From contig NZ_JAEINH010000005.1 of NCBI RefSeq assembly GCF_016342785.1, positions 191,076 through 255,075 of the forward strand: a stretch of 64,000 nt of DNA. Reading direction: 5' to 3'. The position numbers and the translations under genes are program-made. Below the pieces are notes generated by a model. It searched no databases. It was not told where the DNA came from and was given only the letters and a program-made list of their open reading frames with translations. Positions 28,301 to 35,489 of this stretch are shown in pieces. The DNA is from Sanguibacter suaedae (GTDB taxonomy: Bacteria; Actinomycetota; Actinomycetes; Actinomycetales; Cellulomonadaceae). The first letter of the stretch is position 1; every line of letters begins with the position of its first letter.

Positions 28301-30795
28301 GATCGACAGATCTCGAACCCCTGCTGGCCAGGTGGACCCAGAGACGCGACGCCTTCCTCGGCCTCTTCACGGACTCTCGTCGGATCGAGCTCGCCGCGGA
28401 ACTCGACGATGATCTCCACGACGCGATCGAGCTCCTGACCGACATGGCCGAGGCAGCAAGGACCGAGATCGACGAGTGGTGCGAGTACCGACGGCATCGT
28501 GAACTCTTGGAAGAGATTGAGCTCAACACCATCCTCGATGAGCTCGTCACCCGACGAGCACCTGCGTCGTTCGTCGCGCCAGCTGTCGAGTTCGCCGTCC
28601 TCCAGGCGTGGGCCGACGCGACGATCCACTCCGACACTCGGCTCCGCGACTACCGCGCCAAGGACCGAGATGCGTTGGTAGCCCAGTTCCAAGAGCTCGA
28701 CACCCGTCTGATCTCAGAGAGCTACGCAAGGGTCGTCGATGCCTGTAACCGTCGCCGGCCGAGCTCGATCGGCAGCCGAGGAACCCAAGTGATCAATAAG
28801 GAGGCGGCGAAGAAGTCCCGTCACCTCCCGATCCGCACCGCTCTGGCGGACGCGGGGGACGTCGCCCTAGAGCTCAAGCCGTGCTTCATGATGTCGCCGC
28901 TGGCGGTCTCCCAGTACCTACCCTCCGCTCTGAAGTTCGATGTCGTGATCTTCGACGAGGCGTCGCAGGTGCTGCCCTCCGACGCGATCAACTGCATCTA
29001 CCGTGGGCGGCAGCTCATCGTCGCCGGTGACGACAAGCAGCTCCCCCCGACGAGCTTCTTCAGCACCGGCGGGTCTGACGAAGAGAGCGACGACGAGGGC
29101 TTCGACGACTTCCAGTCCGTCCTCGACCTGTGCAAGGGGTCAGGGGCGCTCCCCGCGCTGCCCTTGTCCTGGCACTACCGGAGCGACCACGAGAGCCTCA
29201 TCGCTTTCTCGAACTACAGCTTCTACGGCGGCAATCTGCACACGTTCCCCGGAGCACACATCAGCGGTGACTCCGTCGGCGTCACGTCGTACCACGTCCC
29301 GAACGGCGTCTACAAGCGCGGTGCGAGCCGGGACAATCCCATCGAAGCAGTAACCGTCGTCGATCGGATCCTGTTCCACGCAACCAACCATCCTGAGCTC
29401 TCGCTGGGTGTAGTGACGTTCTCGAGCGCACAGGAAGACGCGGTACTGCGCGAGATCGAGATGCGATCTGCGAAAGACCCCGTCCTCTCGGACCTGCTCA
29501 ACGCGCACGACCGTCTCGACGGGTTCTTCGTGAAGAACCTGGAGAACGTGCAGGGTGACGAGCGAGACGTCATCATCTTCAGCATCGGGTACGGTCCAGA
29601 CGAGAATGGCAAGCTGACGAACACCTTTGGGCCGCTCATCCGCCCCGACGGGTGGCGCCGTCTCAACGTCGCGATCACCCGCGCACGTCAACGGGTCGAA
29701 GTCGTGTGCTCCTTCGCGCCGGAGAGCATGCCTTCCTCATCGAACCCAAGCATCCGCCACTTCCAGCGATACCTTGACTACGCTCGGCGCGGCATGCCTG
29801 CGTTGGCGCTGGATCTCGACCAGTCCGAGGGTGACGCAGAGAGCGTCTTCGAAGAAGATGTCATCCGCGAGATCCGTGCGATGGGTTACGTGGCGGTCCC
29901 TCAGGTGGGCACAGCTGGCTACCGGATCGACATCGGTGTCAAGCACCCCGATCAGCCCGGGCGCTATCTCCTCGCCGTAGAGTGCGACGGCGCCGCATAC
30001 CACTCATCAAAGGTGGCGCGGGACCGTGATCGCCTCCGGGAAGGTGTCCTCCGCCGGCTGGGCTGGACCGTTCACCGCATCTGGGGCATCAGCTGGGTCC
30101 GTGACCGAAAGACTCAGATCGACCGCCTGAGGACAGCTATCGAAGACGCTCTCACCGCTCCAGAGAGCACCGTCCGCCCAGTGACCGTCTCCGCGAGCGC
30201 GCCTCCCACGATCGAGAGCGTAGATCTCGATGCCGCTCCAGAATGGGCGGTTCCCTATGACCTCGATGTCAGCTACGGGTATCAGTATGTCGATGATCTT
30301 GCGGGCGCCGAAGCCCGACCGCTTCTCCGCGACTACCTTCAGCGATTGATGAAAGCGGAAGCGCCGATCCACGAAGCGGTGATCCACCGCCACATTCGCG
30401 AGGACTGGTCCGTCGGACGCATCGGCCACCGGATTCGCGACAACATCGACCAAGCTCGAGCGAATGCCCGGGTCGACGGAGCAAAACTGACAGTGGACGC
30501 GACCGGGATCTGGCGGATCGCCGGCGCACCGACTCCGGCCCCTCGGTACCCGGCAGACCTCAAGAGCGTGCGCAAGCCTCGCGAGGTCGCTATCGAAGAG
30601 ATCCAGAGCGCTTTGGTCCGGCTCGTCGAGGACGCCGTGTCAGCAGACGAGGACATCCTCGCTCAGCGGGTCGCCAAGATCTTCCGTTGGAACAACACGC
30701 AGGAAGTTCAGAGGAAAATCAGCGACGCCCTGTGGGACCTCGTTTCGAACGGCACCCTCGCGAGAAAACAGACCGGGAGCCTGTACAAAAAATAA
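25327..30795 (+). CDS. DUF4011/UPF1-like SF1 helicase with MTES_1575-type nuclease and DUF3320 domains
   Basis: The product has 1822 residues. The N-terminal part (about 10-250) fits the DUF4011 region seen in large defence helicases. The helicase has Walker A GPPGTGKS at about 309-316 and a long insertion rich in helices (about 430-1150). Its later motifs are FDEASQVLPSDA (about 1208), GDDKQLPPTSFF, SWHYRSDHESLIAFSN (about 1280) and NVAITRARQRVEVV (about 1446). Residues 1520-1605 form a restriction-endonuclease-like domain (YRIDIGVKHP, LAVECDGAAYH, RRLGWTVHRIWGISW). The last 180 residues match DUF3320. Such proteins occur in anti-phage islands; nucleic-acid cleavage is inferred from the DG/E..D layout. 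Confidence 0.88.
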   Translation: MTQTTSEALLNDKLHKQLDVWRTNLVATDRRQRLLYFRHTASASLEIIKPGVHDALQFVSQGTTFAAIEVDDDDNDQVDDFDDLDDCLIVKGKTASQLKASLRRLDQTSQQIFADRGVWTLYLGLGILDWRDPQDDKVVSSPLILVPVTLHRDSPSVPYKLKRTSDDAVLNPVLTLKLESDLGLELPPLDPEDFSVEAVFDSVREAVKNHHGWAIAQRTVLTTFTFQKEAIYRDLKDHEEEILESGLVQLLALGPDSPSASSFGFEPPSDEMLDHSAPPETLHNVLDADSSQRRCIISARDGHSFVMDGPPGTGKSQTIANIIAELIANGKTVLFVSEKAAALDVVRNRLAHVNLDGFVLELHSSATTRKQYADTMGAALTTRLKVSSAFSSSDANNLARLRSNLTDFAQAMNEIRPSLGRSVHWAIGRLAQLDEYREFSLRGKNEWGELSDDRLTLITTTARRLSEVWSPVTRGDDFLWRDLVLTSPSPGEIERHRRLSSDSHQAAEELVKLLDAIDGDTKLASSRTTRSAHDRCMLLKHLEDRPDGIPHQWLSTQRWSELVARASTLRERTEDYLERVSRLEERAGPGWTELDFENAASIEGLLQPAPLWHAAENTPSTTVSAAVSFAGTAPHDLAPMIEHARRLAALFGVSPDHLSIHRVVDLVRLAQLSTSTALPEPTWLNPSVTRALDESRRVLEELVELVRSWQSNLKQTFTDEVLTLDVNAIKVRLTETYTGHRRWAKQARADRKALKAVTVGGKVNKQVLSMLDAAIAWKLADHALSTSEHDHADRLGGYYRRTETDFARVSDAVSVAQEALRLAGSDLDATALSRQLSTAGSPDPLLVNTAEKLQALVTAWEASAISTVGLDTTTSWKSIPIPELAEGLLSLHGTMGAGARGLADAARTASKDLTVREALSLLDDARAATEVSAELLNTFEGDSALLGSLYNASETEWSDVDAALTWTTQARDLLVDPVAPMAAEALGALAIRSTDLEPLLARWTQRRDAFLGLFTDSRRIELAAELDDDLHDAIELLTDMAEAARTEIDEWCEYRRHRELLEEIELNTILDELVTRRAPASFVAPAVEFAVLQAWADATIHSDTRLRDYRAKDRDALVAQFQELDTRLISESYARVVDACNRRRPSSIGSRGTQVINKEAAKKSRHLPIRTALADAGDVALELKPCFMMSPLAVSQYLPSALKFDVVIFDEASQVLPSDAINCIYRGRQLIVAGDDKQLPPTSFFSTGGSDEESDDEGFDDFQSVLDLCKGSGALPALPLSWHYRSDHESLIAFSNYSFYGGNLHTFPGAHISGDSVGVTSYHVPNGVYKRGASRDNPIEAVTVVDRILFHATNHPELSLGVVTFSSAQEDAVLREIEMRSAKDPVLSDLLNAHDRLDGFFVKNLENVQGDERDVIIFSIGYGPDENGKLTNTFGPLIRPDGWRRLNVAITRARQRVEVVCSFAPESMPSSSNPSIRHFQRYLDYARRGMPALALDLDQSEGDAESVFEEDVIREIRAMGYVAVPQVGTAGYRIDIGVKHPDQPGRYLLAVECDGAAYHSSKVARDRDRLREGVLRRLGWTVHRIWGISWVRDRKTQIDRLRTAIEDALTAPESTVRPVTVSASAPPTIESVDLDAAPEWAVPYDLDVSYGYQYVDDLAGAEARPLLRDYLQRLMKAEAPIHEAVIHRHIREDWSVGRIGHRIRDNIDQARANARVDGAKLTVDATGIWRIAGAPTPAPRYPADLKSVRKPREVAIEEIQSALVRLVEDAVSADEDILAQRVAKIFRWNNTQEVQRKISDALWDLVSNGTLARKQTGSLYKK

Positions 30796-30839
30796 GTCGT
30801 CGAACACCCGCTATACGATAGGAAGATGAGGAGAGCGGC

Positions 30840-31442
30840 ATGAAGGCAAAATTGGATGACGGCAGAATCGTCCATCTCAACGAAGATGGCACTTGGAGTT
30901 TCGTCGACGGTTCAGGACAGGCTCTCATTACGTCGGAACATGGATTCCGTCGAGCGAAATGGGGACAGAGCAAATCAGATGTCTTAAGGATCGAAGACAG
31001 CGAGCCCACGCTACACAAAAGCGATGCGCTTGGATACTTGGGGAAGATCGCAACCTTCGATTGTTTTATTTTCTACACGTTTGTCGATGATCGGCTTGCC
31101 AATGGCAGATACGCCTTGAGGGAAGAGCATTCGAATCTGAACTTTCACTTGTCGGATTACGAGACCCTAGAGACTTTACTCACCAAGAAGTACGGGCCTT
31201 GCACAGAGCAGCAAGAGTTTTGGAGCGACGATCTCTACCGTGATGATTACTCGCAGTGGGGCCAGGCGGTTGCGTACGGCCACTACCTCAAACTAACACG
31301 ATGGTCGGGACCAGAGACTGAGGTCAAACTTGGAATCTCGGGAGACAATTTCGAGGTCCACGTGTACATTGATTATTTCGCGACGGCGCTCGAAGATGTG
31401 TTACACAGCAAGAGGCAGGATCGCTACCTGGAGGACCTCTGA
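30840..31442 (+). CDS. AT-rich accessory gene of unknown function
   Basis: The product is a 200-residue soluble protein. It opens with a short beta segment (VHLNEDGTWSFVDG), followed by a globular region containing FRRAKWGQSKSDVL, FIFYTFVDDRLANGRYAL and TLLTKKYGP. I do not recognise a named family, though the layout resembles small proteins often carried in accessory regions. The gene is strongly AT-rich for this genome (28 of 60 bases G+C at 30841-30900) and uses codons rare in its neighbours, a sign of recent transfer. It begins 44 nt after the nuclease-helicase gene with AGGAGAG before the ATG. It may be a passenger or an accessory factor of the island. Confidence 0.75.
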   Translation: MKAKLDDGRIVHLNEDGTWSFVDGSGQALITSEHGFRRAKWGQSKSDVLRIEDSEPTLHKSDALGYLGKIATFDCFIFYTFVDDRLANGRYALREEHSNLNFHLSDYETLETLLTKKYGPCTEQQEFWSDDLYRDDYSQWGQAVAYGHYLKLTRWSGPETEVKLGISGDNFEVHVYIDYFATALEDVLHSKRQDRYLEDL

Positions 31443-31777
31443 TCACAGTGGATCTTTCACCACCATGGGTTGCCCCAAACGATTAACACAAGTTCTTCAT
31501 TAGCCTTCACATCTAGCACCGCACAAGGTTGCAATCGGCGAGCGGTTCGGCTTCACGAGCTTCTCGTCCCATGTCGTTCCCAACACAGTGGTCACCGTCA
31601 AGTGAGTATGCGCCGTCAGACCTCAAGCCGGGCGAGACGGGTGCCATCGAACCATCCGCCACCTTGTACTTCCGGGCGGTGACGGACTTCCCGCTCGTCG
31701 CCGGGTCCCAGGAGTTCCCGACCGACGACTGAGGATCTCGGCGCCCACCGCCCGTCAGTCTGGACCGAGACCGACTG
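31443..31777. other. Intergenic stretch at the island edge
   Basis: These 335 nt between the AT-rich island gene and the convergent small membrane-protein gene hold no intact gene that I can support. The first 60 nt are AT-rich like the island; from about 31560 the composition returns to the genome norm. A possible broken gene end is described separately. No tRNA, attachment-site repeat or integrase remnant was seen. Confidence 0.6.
31489..31732 (+). pseudogene. Possible frameshifted remnant of a secreted or immunoglobulin-like domain gene
   Basis: One frame reads HKVAIGERFGFTSFSSHVV then NTVVTVK and stops. The frame one base over continues EYAPSDLKPGETGAIEPSAT and ends in FPLVAGSQEFPTDD. 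Together they look like the 3' end of a beta-rich domain split by a frameshift. There is no start codon with a ribosome-binding site and no upstream reading frame. This is a weak call based on protein-like texture only. Confidence 0.3.
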
Positions 31778-32077
31778 TCAGGCCGTTGCCGGGCGGGGCC
31801 CGTCGTCACCTTCTGACGGGCCGAGCGTGGATCGTCGTCCCAGCGCGAAGCCCATTGCTCCGGCGAGAAGGAGACCACCGAGGATGCCGACGGCGAGCGC
31901 GACACGATGGGTGCGCCCCAGCACGGTGACATCCGGGGAGAACGTCTCGTCGCTCAGTGGCGCGTACTCGAAGCTGATGGTGGGCTGCGCGGGCGGGTAC
32001 ATGACCACCGCGGCTCCGAGGAGGATGCACCCGAGGACGACCAGCACGGTGACGGGACGAGTTCTCAGCAGACGCAT
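31778..32077 (-). CDS. Small two-helix membrane protein, unknown function
   Basis: The 99-residue protein has two transmembrane segments, at about 9-27 and 60-82. Between them is an extracytoplasmic loop containing FEYAPLSDETFSPDV; the tail is short and charged. I recognise no family. The start ATG follows a weak purine stretch. It sits between the island edge and yccF, both on the same strand as yccF but 84 nt apart. Confidence 0.6.
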   Translation of the reverse strand: MRLLRTRPVTVLVVLGCILLGAAVVMYPPAQPTISFEYAPLSDETFSPDVTVLGRTHRVALAVGILGGLLLAGAMGFALGRRSTLGPSEGDDGPRPATA

Positions 32078-32161
32078 GCGGGGATCATCCCACCGCCTGT
32101 CCCGAATGTCTGCCAGTGCGCCCGGGCGTCACTGCGGCCCGCGGCACGGCTTCCGTGTCTA

Positions 32162-32548
32162 CTAGAACGTCCCGGGCGCCGAGGGCACGATGTCCTTGCC
32201 GAGCGGCATGAGCGACACGGGGATCATCTTGAGGTTCGCGATCCCGAGGGGGATTCCGATGATCGAGAGGAACAGCGGGATGGACGTCGTGATGTGACCG
32301 ATGGCCAACCACACGCCGGCGACGATGATCCAGATGACGTTGCCGATGGTCGAGAACGCGCCGGCCGTCGGCTTGTCGACGACGGTGCGCCCGAACGGCC
32401 ACAGGGCGTACCCGGCGATCCGGAAGGACGCGATCCCGAATGGGATGGTCACGATGAAGATGCAGGCGACGATGCCCGTCACGACGTAGCCGAGGGCAAG
32501 CCAGAAGCCGGCGAAGACCAGCCAGATGATGTTCAGCAGTGTGTTCAC
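32162..32548 (-). CDS. YccF domain-containing inner membrane protein
   Basis: The 128-residue protein carries two tandem YccF repeats. Each repeat is a hydrophobic helix pair followed by the PFGIASFRIAGYALWPFG or IPLGIANLKMIPVSLMPLG signature. Function in the family is unknown. The GTG at 32548 is chosen because the protein then begins with NTLLNIIWLVFAGFWLALGY, the usual N-terminus; longer frames upstream are antisense to nrdD. It is divergent from nrdD across a region with NrdR boxes. Confidence 0.88.
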   Translation of the reverse strand: MNTLLNIIWLVFAGFWLALGYVVTGIVACIFIVTIPFGIASFRIAGYALWPFGRTVVDKPTAGAFSTIGNVIWIIVAGVWLAIGHITTSIPLFLSIIGIPLGIANLKMIPVSLMPLGKDIVPSAPGTF

Positions 32549-32631
32549 GCGGGACAGCCTGCCACAGGGATCCTGCGCATACCGCAATGGTGCGATGTCG
32601 CTCTCGGGACCTAGGACCCACTCCCGCCTGA

Positions 32632-32647
32632 CCACAAGATCTAGTCT
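32632..32647. promoter_or_regulatory. NrdR box 1 upstream of nrdD
   Basis: CCACAAGATCTAGTCT matches about 12 of 16 positions of the NrdR consensus (acaCwAtATaTwGtgt). It contains TAGTCT, a good -10 element on the plus strand. Its partner box starts exactly 32 bp downstream. Confidence 0.65.
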
Positions 32648-32663
32648 CGACAGGACGCCGCGC

Positions 32664-32679
32664 ACACTGCATCTTGTGT
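32664..32679. promoter_or_regulatory. NrdR box 2 upstream of nrdD
   Basis: ACACTGCATCTTGTGT matches about 13 of 16 consensus positions, with perfect ACAC/GTGT ends. Start-to-start distance to box 1 is 32 bp, three helical turns, as usual for tandem NrdR boxes. NrdR represses ribonucleotide reductase operons when dATP is abundant. Confidence 0.72.
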
Positions 32680-32722
32680 CAGCGTCGATTCCAGCAGAGG
32701 CCATCAGGGAGCGAGACACGCA

Positions 32723-34930
32723 GTGACCGTCGTCGAAGAGGACCGGACCGAGCACACCCCCACGCGGGCGACCGGCGGCATGCCGAGCATCGTCAAGCGG
32801 GACGGGCGCGTGACCGAGTTCGACCCGTCGCGCATCGAGAACGCGCTCATGGCCGCGTTCGCCGCGGTCCGTGACGAGCCGCGACCCCTGGTGGGCCCCG
32901 TCGTCCAGGGACTCACCCGTGAGGTCTGCGAGGAGATCGTCCGCCGGTTCCCCCAGACCGTGCAGATCTACGAGGTCCAGAACGTCGTCGAGCACGTGCT
33001 CATGGAGAGCCGCCACTACGACGTCGCCGAGGCGTACATCGGGTACCGCGTGCAGCGGGACATCGCACGCAGCCGGTCCACGGACGTCAACCACTCCATC
33101 GGCCAGCTCCTCGACAAGGCGAGCGCCGTCGTCAACGAGAACGCCAACAAGGACAGCGACGTCTTCAACACCCAGCGCGACCTCACCGCCGGGGCGGTGG
33201 GCAAGGCCGTCGGCCTGACGATGCTTCCCGCGCACGTCGCGAACGCCCACCAGAAGGGCGAGCTCCACTACCACGACCTCGACTACCACCCCTACTCCCC
33301 CATGACGAACTGCTGCCTCATCGACTTCCGGTCGATGCTCAGCAAGGGCTTCCGCATCGGCAACGCCGAGGTCGAGCCGCCGCGCTCCATCCAGACGGCG
33401 ACAGCGCAGATCACGCAGATCATCGCGAACGTCTCGTCGAGCCAGTACGGCGGGTGCACGGTCAACCGCATCGACGAGCTCCTCGCCCCCTACGCGGCGA
33501 ACAACCTCCGGAAGCACCTCGCCGACGCCGAGGAATGGGTGAGCGAGCCAGAGCGGCGTGAGGAGTACGCCAGGGCGAAGACCCGCAAGGACATCCACGA
33601 CGCCATGCAGTCGCTGGAGTACGAGATCAACACGCTGTTCACGTCCAACGGGCAGACGCCCTTCACGTCGCTGGGCTTCGGGCTCGGCACGGGGTGGTTC
33701 GAGCGTGAGATCCAGCGCGCCATCCTCGACATCCGCATCGAGGGCCTCGGCGGTGAGCACCGGACGGCCATCTTCCCCAAGCTCATCTTCACGCTGCGCC
33801 GCGGCGTGAACCTCGAGCCGGCCGACCCCAACTACGACATCAAGCAGCGGGCGCTCGAGTGCTCCACCAAGCGCATGTACCCGGACGTGCTCAGCTACGA
33901 CAAGATCGTGGAGCTCACGGGCAGCTTCAAGGCTCCCATGGGCTGCCGGTCGTTCCTCCAGGGGTGGGAGGACGAGAACGGTGAGGACCTCGTCGAGGGT
34001 CGCATGAACCTCGGTGTCGTCACCCTCAACCTGCCGCGCATCGCCCTGGAGACCCGCGGTGACACCGACGCCTTCTGGGCGTTGCTCTCCGAGCGCCTCG
34101 ACACGGTGCGCGACGCGCTGCTGTTCCGCATCGGGCGCTGCACCGAGGCGACACCGGGCAACGCACCGATCCTCTACCGGTACGGCGCGTTCGGCCGGCG
34201 CCTGGACCCCGAGGACTCCGTCGACCAGCTGTTCCGCGACGGGCGCGCCACCGTGTCCCTCGGGTACATCGGGCTCTACGAGGCCGCGGCCGCGTTCTTC
34301 GGTGGCGCGTGGGAGGACGACCCGGAGGCGAAGGACTTCACGCTCGACATCCTCCGGACGCTCTCGGGCCGCACCCGCGCGTGGACGGCCACGTACTCCT
34401 ACCAGTTCTCCGTGTACGCGACCCCGAGCGAGAGCCTCACGGACCGCTTCTGCCGGCTCGACAAGGAGAAGTTCGGCGCGGTCGAGGACATCACCGACAA
34501 GGACTACTACACGAACAGCTTCCACTACGACGTGCGCAAGAACCCGACGCCGTTCGAGAAGCTCGACTTCGAGAAGGACTACGCCCCGCTGACCTCGGGC
34601 GGGTTCATCCACTACTGCGAGTACCCGATCCTCCAGCACAACCCGAAGGCCCTCGAGGCTGTCTGGGACTACGCGTACGAGCGCGTCGGCTACCTCGGCA
34701 CCAACACACCGATCGACCACTGCTACGAGTGCGACTACTCCGGTGACTTCTCCCCCACGGCCCGCGGGTTCAGGTGCCCGGAGTGCGGCAACGAGGACCC
34801 GCGCACGTGCGACGTCGTCAAGCGCACGTGCGGCTACCTCGGCAACCCGCAGGCCCGCCCCATGGTGCACGGCCGGCACACGGAGATCGCGTCGCGCGTG
34901 AAGCACCTGCCCGACGGCCTGGCGGACTGA
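32723..34930 (+). CDS. nrdD: Anaerobic (class III) ribonucleoside-triphosphate reductase
   Basis: The product is a 735-residue glycyl-radical enzyme that makes deoxyribonucleotides without oxygen. An ATP-cone regulatory domain covers about 20-115 (PSIVKRDGRVTEFDPSRIENAL), followed by the reductase barrel (GGCTVNRIDE; FTSLGFGLGTGWFEREIQ). The C-terminal zinc site CYEC...CPEC and the glycyl-radical loop RTCGYLG are intact. A GTG start with AGGGAG about 10 nt upstream is used. The activase gene follows after 4 nt. Two NrdR boxes precede the operon, indicating dATP-linked repression. Confidence 0.96.
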   Translation: MTVVEEDRTEHTPTRATGGMPSIVKRDGRVTEFDPSRIENALMAAFAAVRDEPRPLVGPVVQGLTREVCEEIVRRFPQTVQIYEVQNVVEHVLMESRHYDVAEAYIGYRVQRDIARSRSTDVNHSIGQLLDKASAVVNENANKDSDVFNTQRDLTAGAVGKAVGLTMLPAHVANAHQKGELHYHDLDYHPYSPMTNCCLIDFRSMLSKGFRIGNAEVEPPRSIQTATAQITQIIANVSSSQYGGCTVNRIDELLAPYAANNLRKHLADAEEWVSEPERREEYARAKTRKDIHDAMQSLEYEINTLFTSNGQTPFTSLGFGLGTGWFEREIQRAILDIRIEGLGGEHRTAIFPKLIFTLRRGVNLEPADPNYDIKQRALECSTKRMYPDVLSYDKIVELTGSFKAPMGCRSFLQGWEDENGEDLVEGRMNLGVVTLNLPRIALETRGDTDAFWALLSERLDTVRDALLFRIGRCTEATPGNAPILYRYGAFGRRLDPEDSVDQLFRDGRATVSLGYIGLYEAAAAFFGGAWEDDPEAKDFTLDILRTLSGRTRAWTATYSYQFSVYATPSESLTDRFCRLDKEKFGAVEDITDKDYYTNSFHYDVRKNPTPFEKLDFEKDYAPLTSGGFIHYCEYPILQHNPKALEAVWDYAYERVGYLGTNTPIDHCYECDYSGDFSPTARGFRCPECGNEDPRTCDVVKRTCGYLGNPQARPMVHGRHTEIASRVKHLPDGLAD

Positions 34931-34934
34931 CGCC

Positions 34935-35489
34935 GTGCGGGAGCCCCAGGCGGACTGGGTGTCGGAGCGTCTCAGCCGGGACCACATCGCCGACTACAAG
35001 CCGTTCGTGTTCGTCGACGGCGAGGGCGTGCGGTGCAGCCTCTACGTCAGCGGGTGCCTCTTCGCGTGCGATGGGTGCTTCAACGAGGCCGCCTGGAGCT
35101 TCCGCTACGGGCGGCCCTACACGACCGAGCTCGAGGACCGGATCATCGCGGACCTCGGCCACGAGTCCGTGCAGGGCCTGAGCCTGCTGGGCGGCGAACC
35201 GTTCCTCAACACCGGGGTGTGCCTGCGCCTGATCGCCCGGATGCGGGCGGAGCTGGGCCCGACGAAGGACGTGTGGGCGTGGTCGGGCTTCACCTTCGAG
35301 CAGCTCCTCGCGGGCAGCCCCGACAAGGTCGAGCTCCTCAGGGAGCTCGACGTCCTAGTCGACGGGCCGTTCACGCTCGCCGAACGAGACCTCACCCTGC
35401 CGTTCCGGGGCAGCCGCAACCAGCGGGTTCTCGACGTGCGGGCGTCACTGCGTGCGGGCGCGGCCGTTCGAGCTCAGCGCGTCGCGTAG
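34935..35489 (+). CDS. nrdG: Anaerobic ribonucleoside-triphosphate reductase activating protein
   Basis: The 184-residue radical-SAM enzyme installs the glycyl radical on NrdD. The iron-sulfur motif CLFACDGC at 41-48 fits the CX3CX2C signature. The SAM-binding GGE-type segment follows as LLGGEPFLN, and GPTKDVWAWSGFTFEQL matches the NrdG family. The start is a GTG at 34935, 4 nt after the nrdD stop. Its last 16 nt overlap the end of the convergent RNA methyltransferase gene. Confidence 0.94.
   Translation: MREPQADWVSERLSRDHIADYKPFVFVDGEGVRCSLYVSGCLFACDGCFNEAAWSFRYGRPYTTELEDRIIADLGHESVQGLSLLGGEPFLNTGVCLRLIARMRAELGPTKDVWAWSGFTFEQLLAGSPDKVELLRELDVLVDGPFTLAERDLTLPFRGSRNQRVLDVRASLRAGAAVRAQRVA

Noticed and set aside
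6488..31442. BREX assignment for the island
   Set aside because: There is no PglZ, BrxC or BrxL. The methylase resembles PglX only in its general class; the SNF2 and DUF1998 partners point to DISARM and Druantia.
6488..31442. Attachment-site direct repeats, tRNA or integrase at the island ends
   Set aside because: I compared the sequence near 6476-6500 with that near 31440-31780 by eye and found no convincing repeat, tRNA or integrase. Mode of entry is unknown.
32549..34987. Very long reading frame on the minus strand antisense to nrdD
   Set aside because: It has an actinobacterial antisense composition (Val, Glu, Arg, His, Asp-rich) and no conserved domain. The sense gene nrdD is fully conserved. 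The real minus-strand gene in that frame is only the YccF protein that ends at 32162.
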